DNA of 64,000 nucleotides from Mycobacterium sp. DL592 (lineage in GTDB: Bacteria > Actinomycetota > Actinomycetes > Mycobacteriales > Mycobacteriaceae): positions 3,916,172-3,980,171 of the forward strand of contig NZ_CP050192.1 in assembly GCF_011694515.1 (NCBI RefSeq), given 5' to 3'. Positions 27,100 through 34,539 of the stretch are shown piece by piece. A program made the translations under genes and the position numbers. The notes under the pieces are model-generated. The model saw only the letters and a program-made list of their open reading frames with translations, did no database searches and was not told the origin of the DNA. Each line of letters begins with the position of its first letter. The first letter of the stretch is position 1.

Positions 27100-27567
27100 A
27101 TGACGATGAGGACGGCTATTGTCGCCGCAGCAGTGGGCCTGTCGATCGCGATGGCGCCGACAGCGGCCGGGGCACCCACGGACCCGACGACGGATACGTT
27201 CGGTGGCTGGAACCACCTTGCCGACGACGGCGGCAACGTGATCACGGTGTGGCAGGTCAGCAACCTCAAGCCGAGCAGCGACACCATCCCCGGCTACCCG
27301 CTGGCAGGCAAGCTGTGGGAGGCCACCGCGGCGGTGCGGGCGGCCAAAGGTACTGTGACGCCGATCATTCCGGACTTCAATGCCCGCGCCGCGAACGGCA
27401 CCAACTACCAGGTGCTGTGGCAGGCGGCGACCCCGGCCGGCATCAGCGCCGCGACGCTGCCGCAGGGCGCCAAGTCGACAGGCAAGCTGTACTTCGACGT
27501 GACCGGGCCGGCTCCGACCCAGGTCGTCTACAACAACGGTGTGACCGACCTGCTGGTCTGGAAGTAG
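27100..27567 (+). CDS. MPT63-like secreted protein (DUF1942)
   Basis: Secreted immunoglobulin-like beta-sandwich protein related to M. tuberculosis MPT63 (Rv1926c), whose molecular role is unclear. ATG 27100 (155 aa) opens a signal peptide ending near AGA (residue ~25). Blocks shared with MPT63 from memory include VWQVSNLKPSSDTIPGYPLAGKLWEA, split here as WQVSNLKPS and IPGYPLAGKLWEA, then GTVTPIIPDFNARAANG, YQVLWQAA, PQGAKSTGKLYFDVTGP and NNGVTDLLVW. The longer frame from 27058 adds residues before the signal and was rejected. It converges on the Rv0455c-like gene with 7 nt between stops. Confidence 0.88.
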   Translation: MTMRTAIVAAAVGLSIAMAPTAAGAPTDPTTDTFGGWNHLADDGGNVITVWQVSNLKPSSDTIPGYPLAGKLWEATAAVRAAKGTVTPIIPDFNARAANGTNYQVLWQAATPAGISAATLPQGAKSTGKLYFDVTGPAPTQVVYNNGVTDLLVWK

Positions 27568-27574
27568 CCAGTTA

Positions 27575-28045
27575 TCACTGCCGCTGGTTGGGTCCCCAGT
27601 TCCAGACGCCCGGGTCGGCCTGCGGGTATTGGGCACAGACGTCGGTGGCTTTGGCGACGACGCCCTTGTTGTTGAAGAACAGCTTCGCCCAGTTGCCCCA
27701 GTGCGTGGCCATCTGCTCGAAGTAGATGTCGGTCGCGGTGTCTTCGGAGTACTGGCGGCGGCCCGCGGCGTCCAGTGCGAAGAACCAGTAGATGCGGTCG
27801 CGGGCGGCATCCTCGATGTCGACGGGCCGGTTGTTGTAGTCGATCATGTAGCGCTCGTAGTAGATCGGCGAGGTGTCGCGCGCCGCGGCCATGTACTGGT
27901 CGACGGTGCATGTGGTCTGGATGATCCGCTTGGGGATCGGGTAGTCGTCGGTGGCGTCTGCTGCCGCCGTGCCGGGAACCCCGGAAACCATTGTCAGACC
28001 CGCGACCGCTGCTGCGAAGACCATAGCTGTTCGGCGAACGTACAT
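27575..28045 (-). CDS. Rv0455c-like secreted protein (siderophore secretion factor family, DUF5078-type)
   Basis: Exported protein of 156 residues, clearly similar (from memory) to M. tuberculosis Rv0455c, a periplasmic protein reported to be essential for siderophore secretion. ATG 28045 has AAGGA upstream. The signal peptide (1-29) ends AAA. The mature chain starts DATDDYPIPKRI and carries the two family cysteines, Cys 46 (TTC) and Cys 137 (DVC), expected to form the disulfide of the cinch-like fold. Shared blocks are RDTSPIYYERYMIDYNN, FFNNKGVVAK and GVWNWG. It lies 40 bp after the DUF732 gene as the last member of the mmpS-mmpL operon; in M. tuberculosis it is near, not inside, the mmpS4-mmpL4 pair. 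Confidence 0.85.
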   Translation of the reverse strand: MYVRRTAMVFAAAVAGLTMVSGVPGTAAADATDDYPIPKRIIQTTCTVDQYMAAARDTSPIYYERYMIDYNNRPVDIEDAARDRIYWFFALDAAGRRQYSEDTATDIYFEQMATHWGNWAKLFFNNKGVVAKATDVCAQYPQADPGVWNWGPNQRQ

Positions 28046-28085
28046 TGATAATCCTTGCTTTTCGTTGTGACGGAGACGGGCGGTC

Positions 28086-28424
28086 TCAGACCGGCCGGGC
28101 GTTCGCCGCCTGCTGCAACAGCAGCTGGCGGTCCGGGCAGTAGATGGAGTAGGCCAGCGCCACGAACTGCCATGACTGCACCGTGGTCGCATCCTTCGAC
28201 AGCTGCCTGGCGACAAACCGCGCCGAGTCAGCTGCGCTGTGATCGATGCCGCCGTCCAGCCGCTCGCAGGCGATCTTCGCGATCCACGCGTTGTAGTCGC
28301 GCGGGCCGTAGACCCCGACGGCGTGCAGCTGGTTTGCGAAATCGGTGTCCGGATCGGCATGGGCGGCAGGTGCTCCCTGAATCATCAGGGTGGTGAGAAC
28401 AGCCAGTGCGGCAATCTTTTTCAC
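28086..28424 (-). CDS. DUF732 secreted protein
   Basis: Small exported protein of 112 residues, the DUF732 family common in mycobacteria with unknown function. GTG 28424 has GAGGAG upstream and overlaps the stop of mmpL (GTGA). The signal peptide (1-23) ends AHA; the mature protein begins [15 protein letters not shown]. The family marks are a first Cys in [10 protein letters not shown] and a second in SIYCPDRQ, with a conserved helix [10 protein letters not shown] between, probably one disulfide. Direct overlap with the transporter gene argues that it is made together with MmpL and acts in the periplasm. Confidence 0.8.
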   Translation of the reverse strand: MKKIAALAVLTTLMIQGAPAAHADPDTDFANQLHAVGVYGPRDYNAWIAKIACERLDGGIDHSAADSARFVARQLSKDATTVQSWQFVALAYSIYCPDRQLLLQQAANARPV

Positions 28425-31333
28425 GCCAGGGCCTCCTCGGGCTGCGGGGTGACCTGCTGCGGCGCTTTGGGCGCGGGCCACGGCTGGGGACGCGGACGCT
28501 GACGAATGCGCTGCGGCCACCAGAACCAGCGTCCCAGCAAGGCGGCGATCGACGGTGTCATCAGGGACCGGATCACCAGGGTGTCGAACAGCAGACCAAG
28601 CCCGATCGTCGTTCCGACCTGTCCGATGACGATCATCTTGCTGACCGCCATCGAGGCCATGGTGAACGCGAAGACCATACCGGCCGCGGTGACCACCGAG
28701 CCGGTACCCACCATCGCCCGGATGATCCCGGTGTTCACGCCGGCTTCAATCTCTTCCTTCATCCGCGACACCAGAAGAAGGTTGTAGTCCGCGCCGACGG
28801 CCAGCAGGACGATCACCGACATCGGCATCACCATCCAGTGCAGCGGGAGGCCGATCAGGTGTTGCCAGATTAGGACCGACAGGCCGAAGGATGCGGCCAG
28901 GCTCAGCACCACGGTCCCGACGATGACGGCCGCGGCGGCCAGCGCTCTGGTCAGGATCACCATGATGACGAAGATCAGGATCAGTGCAGCAATCGCGGCG
29001 ATGATCAGATCCCAGTTGGCACCCTGCTGCATGTCGGCGTACATCGCCGCACTGCCACCCAGGTAGATCCTGGCCCCCTCCAACGGCGTTCCCTTGATGG
29101 CGTCCTCGGCGGCGATCTTGAGCGGCTCGATGCGCGAGGTGCCCTCCTCGGTCAGCGGGTCACCCTGGTGGACGATGGTGAACCGCACGGCATGCCCGTC
29201 CGGTGACAGGAACAGCTTGATGCCGCGCTTGAAATCGTCATTGTCGAACGCTTCCGGCGGCAGGTAGAACGAGTCGTCGTTCTTGGCCTGATCGAAGGCC
29301 TGGCCCATCGCCGTGTTGTCCTTGAGCGAGGCCATGGTCTGGTCCTGTTGTGCCTTCTGGGCCTGATACTGGTTGAGCATCAACTGCTTTTGACTCTTCA
29401 TCGACTCGATCATCCCCGGCATCACCGCGACCATTTGCCCCGTCAAGTCGGACATGCGCCGCATATCGGGAAGCAGCTGCTGGAAGTCGTCCGACATCGT
29501 CGCGATGCCGTCCAGCGAGTCGAACACCGAGCGCAGCGACTGACACATCGGGATGTCGAAACAGTGCGGCTCCCAATAGAAGTAGTTGCGTATCGGCCGG
29601 AACTGGTCGTCGAAGTCGGCAAGGTGGTCGCGCACCGTCGCGATGTCGTCCGAGGTGACGCTCATCTTGTCGGACATGCTTCGGGTGACATCGGAGAGCT
29701 GCTGCGTGATGCCCTCCATCTTGGTCATCGAATCGATGGTCACCTGCATGTCATCGGCTTGTTTCAAAGTGTTGGCGATGATGGTCTGCTGGTAGTCATT
29801 GTTCATCAGCTGGCCAGTGGCGTTCTGGCTCAACGAGTATGGAATCGTGGAGTGTTCGATGGGCTTGCCATCCGGCCGGGTGATGGTCTGGACCTGGGCG
29901 ATCCCGTGCACCCGGGCCAGGGCTTTGGCGATCTTGTCGATCACCAGGAAGTCGGCCGGATTGCGCAGATCGTGGTCGGCTTCGACCATGAGCAGGTCGG
30001 GGTTCATCTTGGCCCGGGAGAAATGGCGCTCCGCCGCTGCGTAGCCGACATTGGCCGGCACACTGCTGGGCAAGTAGATTCGGTCGTTGTAGGTGGTGTG
30101 GTAGCCGGGCAGGGTGAGAAGGCCCACCAGTGAGACCGCCACAGCGCAGACCAGGATGGCACCGGGCCAACGAACGGTTGTAGTCCCAACTCGATGCCAC
30201 AGTTTCTGCTTCCCAACTCCTTTGGGCTCCAGGACGCGGCCGAAGCGGCTCGCTACCGAGATCAACGCCGGGCCCAGAGTTAGCGACAGGGCGACCACGA
30301 TCACCATGCCGGACGCCAGTGGGATTCCCATGGTCTGGAAATAGGGCAGCCGAGTGAAGTGCAGGCAGAAGGTGGCACCGGCGATGGTCAAACCCGATGC
30401 CAGCACCACATGGGCGGTGCCGTGGAACATGTCGTAGTAGGCCGACTCGCGGTCTTTGCCTGCGCGGCGGGCCTCCTGATATCTGCCGATCAGGAAGATC
30501 GCGTAGTCCGTCGCCGCGGCGATCGCCAGCGTGACGACCATGTTGGTCGCGAATGTCGTCAGCCCGAAAACGTTGTGGTAGCCGAGGAACGCGACCAACC
30601 CCCGAGCGCCGGACAGTCCGAGCCCCATCATCACCATCACGATGAGCGTGGTGACGATCGATCGATAGACGATCAACAGCATGACGGCGATGACGGCGAA
30701 TGTGACGAGTTCGATCACCTGCATGCTCTTGTCGCCGACGGCGTTCTGGTCTGTGGTGGTGGCAGCAGGTCCGGTGACATAGGCCTTCACCCCAGGCGGG
30801 GCCGGAGTGTCCGCGATGACCTTGCGGACCGCCTCTACCGACTCGTTGGCGAGTGTTTCACCCTGATCGCCGCCGATGTACACCTGCACATAGGCGGCTT
30901 TGTTGTCGGCGCTCTGGGCGCCGGACGCAGTAAACGAATCCCCCCAGAAGTCCTGGACATGCTGGACATGCTTGGGGTCGGCGCGCAGCTGTTGAACGAT
31001 CTTGTCGTAGAAGGCGTGTGCATCAGCGCCGAGGGGTTGATCTCCTTCGAGAACCACCATCACCGAACTGCTGGTGTCGTACTCCTTGAACACCTGACCG
31101 ACCCGCTTGGTCGCGATCAGCGACGGCGCGTCGTTGGGGCTCATCGACACCGAGCGCAACTTTCCGACGTCCTCGAGCGAGGGCACCATGGTGCTCAGCA
31201 CCACGATCAGCGCGATCCAGCCCAGGATGATCGGGACTGCGAACGCGCGGATGAACCGCGGAATGCGCGGGTGCGCGCGATGGCGCGCCGCGGGGATGGC
31301 GTCGATCGGCGCGTCACCGACGTCGAGGCTCAT
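28421..31333 (-). CDS. mmpL4: MmpL-family RND transporter (MmpL4/5-like)
   Basis: RND-superfamily exporter of 970 residues in the inner membrane. Two halves each carry one periplasmic porter domain and a bundle of helices: TM1 near residues 33-50, helices around 205-345, a second periplasmic part ~390-750, and helices from ~755 to 930. Family landmarks are [21 protein letters not shown] in the first half and [20 protein letters not shown] in the second, both with the proton-relay Asp-Tyr pair. The long coiled-coil-forming insertion between about 480 and 660 is characteristic of the MmpL4/5 siderophore-exporting subgroup. It overlaps mmpS (ATGA) upstream and the DUF732 gene (GTGA) downstream. 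Substrate inferred, not shown. Confidence 0.9.
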   Translation of the reverse strand: MSLDVGDAPIDAIPAARHRAHPRIPRFIRAFAVPIILGWIALIVVLSTMVPSLEDVGKLRSVSMSPNDAPSLIATKRVGQVFKEYDTSSSVMVVLEGDQPLGADAHAFYDKIVQQLRADPKHVQHVQDFWGDSFTASGAQSADNKAAYVQVYIGGDQGETLANESVEAVRKVIADTPAPPGVKAYVTGPAATTTDQNAVGDKSMQVIELVTFAVIAVMLLIVYRSIVTTLIVMVMMGLGLSGARGLVAFLGYHNVFGLTTFATNMVVTLAIAAATDYAIFLIGRYQEARRAGKDRESAYYDMFHGTAHVVLASGLTIAGATFCLHFTRLPYFQTMGIPLASGMVIVVALSLTLGPALISVASRFGRVLEPKGVGKQKLWHRVGTTTVRWPGAILVCAVAVSLVGLLTLPGYHTTYNDRIYLPSSVPANVGYAAAERHFSRAKMNPDLLMVEADHDLRNPADFLVIDKIAKALARVHGIAQVQTITRPDGKPIEHSTIPYSLSQNATGQLMNNDYQQTIIANTLKQADDMQVTIDSMTKMEGITQQLSDVTRSMSDKMSVTSDDIATVRDHLADFDDQFRPIRNYFYWEPHCFDIPMCQSLRSVFDSLDGIATMSDDFQQLLPDMRRMSDLTGQMVAVMPGMIESMKSQKQLMLNQYQAQKAQQDQTMASLKDNTAMGQAFDQAKNDDSFYLPPEAFDNDDFKRGIKLFLSPDGHAVRFTIVHQGDPLTEEGTSRIEPLKIAAEDAIKGTPLEGARIYLGGSAAMYADMQQGANWDLIIAAIAALILIFVIMVILTRALAAAAVIVGTVVLSLAASFGLSVLIWQHLIGLPLHWMVMPMSVIVLLAVGADYNLLLVSRMKEEIEAGVNTGIIRAMVGTGSVVTAAGMVFAFTMASMAVSKMIVIGQVGTTIGLGLLFDTLVIRSLMTPSIAALLGRWFWWPQRIRQRPRPQPWPAPKAPQQVTPQPEEALA

Positions 31334-31764
31334 GCGGACTTCACCAGGCAGTAGGTCGCGGCATTCATGCCCGTTGCGGTCCTCTCCTCTTTGACCACGT
31401 CATCGACGGTGATCCGGCATCCGATTGAATCCCCATCGCCCTGAACCAGGACGTTCGGCGACGCCGAGGGGTTTGTGGTGGTCAGCGTCACCGACCAGGG
31501 CAGCGTCACGCTCCCGGTCCGCTGGGGCCGGCCGTCGAGGTCGACGTAGTTGACCACTGCCGTTGCGCCCGAACCGAACACCTCGTAGGTCACCACCTTG
31601 GGATCGAAGTCCTCTGCGCTGTCCGAGGTTTTCTGCGTCACGATCACCGGGTTGGAACCGAAGACCGTGCGGGCGTTCGTTACCGCGACCGCTCCCACCG
31701 TCGCGACGACCACCACGAGCACGGGAATCCACAGCCGGCTCAGAACCCGCGTCACTGCGAACAC
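31330..31764 (-). CDS. mmpS4: MmpS-family accessory membrane protein
   Basis: Partner of MmpL, 144 residues: one N-terminal membrane helix (residues ~10-30, [18 protein letters not shown]) and a periplasmic beta-sandwich with family blocks [29 protein letters not shown] and two Cys (IGCRIT and ATYCLV) likely forming a disulfide. The start is a GTG at 31764 without a clear ribosome-binding site. The stop overlaps the mmpL ATG (ATGA), so the two proteins should be made in fixed ratio. The TetR gene is divergent. The arrangement resembles mmpL4-mmpS4 with Rv0452 in M. tuberculosis. Confidence 0.9.
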   Translation of the reverse strand: MFAVTRVLSRLWIPVLVVVVATVGAVAVTNARTVFGSNPVIVTQKTSDSAEDFDPKVVTYEVFGSGATAVVNYVDLDGRPQRTGSVTLPWSVTLTTTNPSASPNVLVQGDGDSIGCRITVDDVVKEERTATGMNAATYCLVKSA

Positions 31765-31865
31765 CGCTCGAGTGGTGTGCCGTCGACAAATCTCATGACA
31801 TGTGGCCTTTCAGCGTGGACAGCGACCCCGAATTCGGCGGCCAGCGCGGTACTGAGCATTGCTAA

Positions 31866-31884
31866 GCAGAAAAGCTAACCGGAT
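31866..31884. promoter_or_regulatory. Possible degenerate iron (IdeR) box half-site
   Basis: The 19-mer centred on 31875 has a good right half, CTAACCGGA against the consensus CTAACCTAA, but a poor left half. It lies in the mmpS/TetR gap, where iron control would be expected for a siderophore exporter. This is a weak match. Confidence 0.2.
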
Positions 31885-31907
31885 AAGCGGATGAAGTCAA
31901 TCCGCTT
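31885..31907. promoter_or_regulatory. Palindromic operator, probable TetR site
   Basis: Perfect 8-bp arms AAGCGGAT (31885-31892) and ATCCGCTT (31900-31907) with a 7-bp spacer. It ends 15 bp before the TACACT hexamer of the TetR gene, so it covers its -35 region and lies between the regulator and mmpS. Confidence 0.65.
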
Positions 31908-31922
31908 CGCTGTGTCGGTCGT

Positions 31923-31928
31923 TACACT
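31923..31928 (+). promoter_or_regulatory. Candidate -10 hexamer (TACACT) of the TetR gene
   Basis: TACACT is followed by 7 nt and then GTG 31936, matching a leaderless start and helping to choose that start over ATG 31891. Confidence 0.5.
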
Positions 31929-31935
31929 GACTCAG

Positions 31936-32622
31936 GTGACGCCCCACTCGACATCGGATCGCCCGCTGCGCAAGGATGCGCAACGCAACCGGCAGCGCAT
32001 CATCGACGCCGCTCGCGACCTGTTCGCTCGAAAAGGTCTGGAGCCCAACCTCAACGAGGTGGCTCACCACGCAGGCGTCGGAGTCGGCACGGTGTACCGG
32101 CGCTTCGCGAGCAAAGAGGAGCTGCTGGAGGCGATCTTCGAAGACGGGCTGACCGAGCTGACTGCGCTCGCCGAGCAGGCGATGCATTACGCGGATTCGT
32201 GGCAGGGGTTTGTGTGGTTCGTCGAGCAGATGTGCTCGGTGACAGCGACCGACCGGGGCCTTCGCGAGATCGCATTCAGCAAGCACTACGCGGGCAGCCG
32301 GGTCGACGCCGTCAAGGAAAACCTGGTCCCCGCGCTGACCAGACTCGTCGACCGTGCGCAGGCCGACGGCCACCTCCGCCCGGAAATCGCCGCCCCGGAC
32401 ATGCCGCTCATCAGTTTGCTTGCCGGCACGGTCAGCGAGTTCGCCGGTGAGGTCAGACCTGACCTATGGCGGCGTTATGTGGCGTTGTTCATCGAGGGTC
32501 TGCGCTGTCGCCCCGACCAGGTTCCGTTGCCGGTCGGGGCACTCAGCGAGGACGAACTCGATCTGGCCATGAACACCTGGGAGCCTGCGGGTACACCCGC
32601 GACCTCCGCCCGGGGGCAGTAG
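31936..32622 (+). CDS. TetR family regulator divergent from mmpS-mmpL
   Basis: Repressor of 228 residues from GTG 31936. The DNA-binding part includes IIDAARDLFARKGLEPNLNEVAHHAGVGVGTVYRRFASKEEL; the C-terminal part matches TetR ligand domains. I chose 31936 because ATG 31891 would place the first codon inside the palindrome at 31885-31907 and lacks a ribosome-binding site, while 31936 has a -10 at leaderless spacing. Divergent to mmpS-mmpL, as Rv0452 is in M. tuberculosis. It probably regulates itself and the exporter operon. It converges on mfpA with 6 nt between stops. Confidence 0.88.
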   Translation: MTPHSTSDRPLRKDAQRNRQRIIDAARDLFARKGLEPNLNEVAHHAGVGVGTVYRRFASKEELLEAIFEDGLTELTALAEQAMHYADSWQGFVWFVEQMCSVTATDRGLREIAFSKHYAGSRVDAVKENLVPALTRLVDRAQADGHLRPEIAAPDMPLISLLAGTVSEFAGEVRPDLWRRYVALFIEGLRCRPDQVPLPVGALSEDELDLAMNTWEPAGTPATSARGQ

Positions 32623-32628
32623 CCGTCG

Positions 32629-33180
32629 TCACTGCCCGGTGACGTCGAGGCCGTGGGCGACGGCGAACGCCAGCGCCTGGGCGACATCGATCTTCGCGCC
32701 CCGGCATGCCGCGGTCGTCCACAGGGAGGCGTCCACCCGTGCGCCGCGCAGGTCAGCCTGCTCGAGGCGCAGACCGTTGGTCCGGGCGCCACTGAGATCA
32801 GCCCCGCGTAGCACCGCCTTTCGCAGGTCGGCCTGCACCAGGCCCGCTTCCCGCAGCCGGCACCCGGACAAGTCGACCCCGCGCAGATCGGCGGCGCCGA
32901 GCACCGACAGCGTAAAGTCGACCTCGTCGAAGACCGCGGGCCGGATCCGGCAGCCCTCGAATGTGGAACCCAGCATGCTGCAGTTGCGAAAGGTGCTGTG
33001 CCACAGTGTTGTTCTCAGAAAGCGGCAGTTGCGGAACGCCGAGCCCAGGTGGACGGACTCGGCCAGGTTCGCACCACCGAAGTCGCATTCGGTGAACACC
33101 ACCCGTTCGGTCTGCAGACCGGCGAGGTCCTCGTCACGGAAGTCGTGGCCGACGAACTCTTGGTCGGCCCAGGTCGGCAC
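32629..33180 (-). CDS. mfpA: Pentapeptide-repeat protein MfpA
   Basis: Right-handed beta-helix protein that mimics DNA and binds DNA gyrase; in mycobacteria it contributes to fluoroquinolone tolerance. The 183 residues are pentapeptide repeats of the A(D/N)LXX type almost throughout, visible as FTECDFGGANL, FRNCSMLGSTF, ADLRGVDLSGC, ADLRKAVLRGADLSGA and QADLRGARVD. The size matches MfpA (Rv3361c). GTG 33180 lies 8 nt after the mfpB stop, so it is the last gene of the five-gene mfp operon. It converges on the TetR gene. Substrate of the operon's signalling is unknown, but MfpB has been reported to modulate MfpA. Confidence 0.93.
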   Translation of the reverse strand: MPTWADQEFVGHDFRDEDLAGLQTERVVFTECDFGGANLAESVHLGSAFRNCRFLRTTLWHSTFRNCSMLGSTFEGCRIRPAVFDEVDFTLSVLGAADLRGVDLSGCRLREAGLVQADLRKAVLRGADLSGARTNGLRLEQADLRGARVDASLWTTAACRGAKIDVAQALAFAVAHGLDVTGQ

Positions 33181-33188
33181 CTGCGCCT

Positions 33189-33770
33189 CTAGGGGTGGCT
33201 CGGCGCGAGGCTGGCCAGAGCGTATTCGCTGACCGCGATCAGCGCGTCGGTGGCCGACTTGCGGTCCCTGGCGTCGACGGTGATCACCGGCGTGGTGTCC
33301 GGCAGGGTGAGTGCCTTGCGGACTTCGTCAGTGGGATAGCTTGGGGCACCGTCGAATTCGTTGACCGCGATCAGGAATGGCAGATTGCGGTGTTCGAAGA
33401 AGTCGACCGCGGGAAAGCTGTCCTGCAGCCTACGCACGTCGACCAGGATGATCGCTCCGATGGCCCCGTGCACCAGGTCGTCCCACATGAACCAGAACCT
33501 GCGCTGCCCGGGCGTGCCGAACAGGTAGAGCACCAGATCGCTGTCGAGCGTGATCCGGCCGAAGTCCATCGCCACCGTCGTCGTCGACTTGCCCGGCGTC
33601 GCCTCGAGTACGTCCACGGACGCCGAGGCGTCGGTCACCATCGCTTCGGTCCGCAGCGGCATGATCTCGGACACCGCTCCGACGAACGTCGTCTTGCCGG
33701 CGCCGAACCCACCGGCGATGACGATCTTCGTCGAGGCAGCAGGGCGCCCCTCAGAGGGCTCGTAGGCCAC
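33189..33770 (-). CDS. mfpB: Conservon small GTPase MfpB
   Basis: Cytoplasmic Ras-like ATP/GTP-binding protein of the DUF742-linked conservon set, 193 residues. P-loop GGFGAGKTT near residues 20-28, a G3-like block LYLFGTPGQRRFWF, and the G4-like NEFDG. The GTG start at 33770 lies inside the end of mfpC (20-nt overlap), implying translational coupling. It sits between mfpC and mfpA, as Rv3362c does. Such GTPases act with the roadblock protein and the sensor kinase of the same operon. Confidence 0.92.
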   Translation of the reverse strand: MAYEPSEGRPAASTKIVIAGGFGAGKTTFVGAVSEIMPLRTEAMVTDASASVDVLEATPGKSTTTVAMDFGRITLDSDLVLYLFGTPGQRRFWFMWDDLVHGAIGAIILVDVRRLQDSFPAVDFFEHRNLPFLIAVNEFDGAPSYPTDEVRKALTLPDTTPVITVDARDRKSATDALIAVSEYALASLAPSHP

Positions 33771-34119
33771 GCAGGGTCCTCCCTATGAGTTCACGGCGCT
33801 CGTCCACCGAGGAGCGGTCGGTCAGTGTTGTGTGTACCCGAAGATATCCCGATGCGACCAAGTCACCGACGAGGACCCGCGCGACACCGAGCGGCAATCC
33901 CAGCTTGGCCGAGATCTCGGCCACCGACGGGCTGTCGGCACACAGGTTACAGATCCTCCCGCGGACGTCACCGGAGGGCCAGTGCGGCGTCGTAGCCGAG
34001 CCCACGGTCTGGACCGGAGCCTCCAGCGGCAACTCGACGGTGGTGTCGGTGCGGCCGGACGTCAGCGCATACGGGCGAACGATGTTCGCCTGCGCCTCAG
34101 GTGCCGCCCATTCGTCCAT
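33751..34119 (-). CDS. mfpC: DUF742 protein MfpC
   Basis: Conservon DUF742 protein, 122 residues, cytoplasmic. It contains RPYALTSGRTDT near the N-terminus and a winged-helix-like segment, ICNLCADSPSVAEISAKLGLPLGVARVLVGDLVASG, typical of the family. It overlaps mfpB by 20 nt and starts 6 nt after the mfpD stop. It corresponds to recalled Rv3363c. Thought to link the membrane sensor with the GTPase; exact role unknown. Confidence 0.9.
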   Translation of the reverse strand: MDEWAAPEAQANIVRPYALTSGRTDTTVELPLEAPVQTVGSATTPHWPSGDVRGRICNLCADSPSVAEISAKLGLPLGVARVLVGDLVASGYLRVHTTLTDRSSVDERRELIGRTLRGLRAL

Positions 34120-34125
34120 GGCGGA

Positions 34126-34539
34126 TCACGACGGTTGCGGGGCTCGACGCGACGAGGAGACGACGTTGCCCACCCGCTCGACCAAAACAGCCATCTCATA
34201 ACCGATCTGGCCGATATCGCAGTTCGGGGTGGCCAGCGTGGCCAGCTGCGAGCCGTCCCCTACCCGCATCACCAGCAGATATCCGCCGGCCATCTCGACC
34301 ACCGACTGCAGCACCTGGCCGCCCTCGAAGAGCTGCGCGGCACCGGCGGCCAGGCTGGCCAGGCCCGAGGTGACGGCGGCCAGCTGCTCCGCACGGTCGC
34401 GCGGGAGCGCCTCGCTGGCGGCGATCAGCAGACCGTCCACCGACACCAGCACCGCATGCGACACACCGGGCACCTCGCGGGCGAAGTTTGACACCAGCCA
34501 GTCCAGCGAGTTGTTCTGCGCGCGTGGCGGATAGGTCAT
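34126..34539 (-). CDS. mfpD: Roadblock/LC7 domain protein MfpD
   Basis: Roadblock/LC7-type protein of 137 residues, expected to form a dimer and act as a GAP-like partner of MfpB. The core has [35 protein letters not shown], then a helical and strand pattern ending [25 protein letters not shown], all family typical. Its start overlaps the mfpE stop by 4 nt (ATGA). It corresponds to recalled Rv3364c, some of whose homologues have also been described as secreted, but there is no signal peptide here. Confidence 0.92.
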   Translation of the reverse strand: MTYPPRAQNNSLDWLVSNFAREVPGVSHAVLVSVDGLLIAASEALPRDRAEQLAAVTSGLASLAAGAAQLFEGGQVLQSVVEMAGGYLLVMRVGDGSQLATLATPNCDIGQIGYEMAVLVERVGNVVSSSRRAPQPS

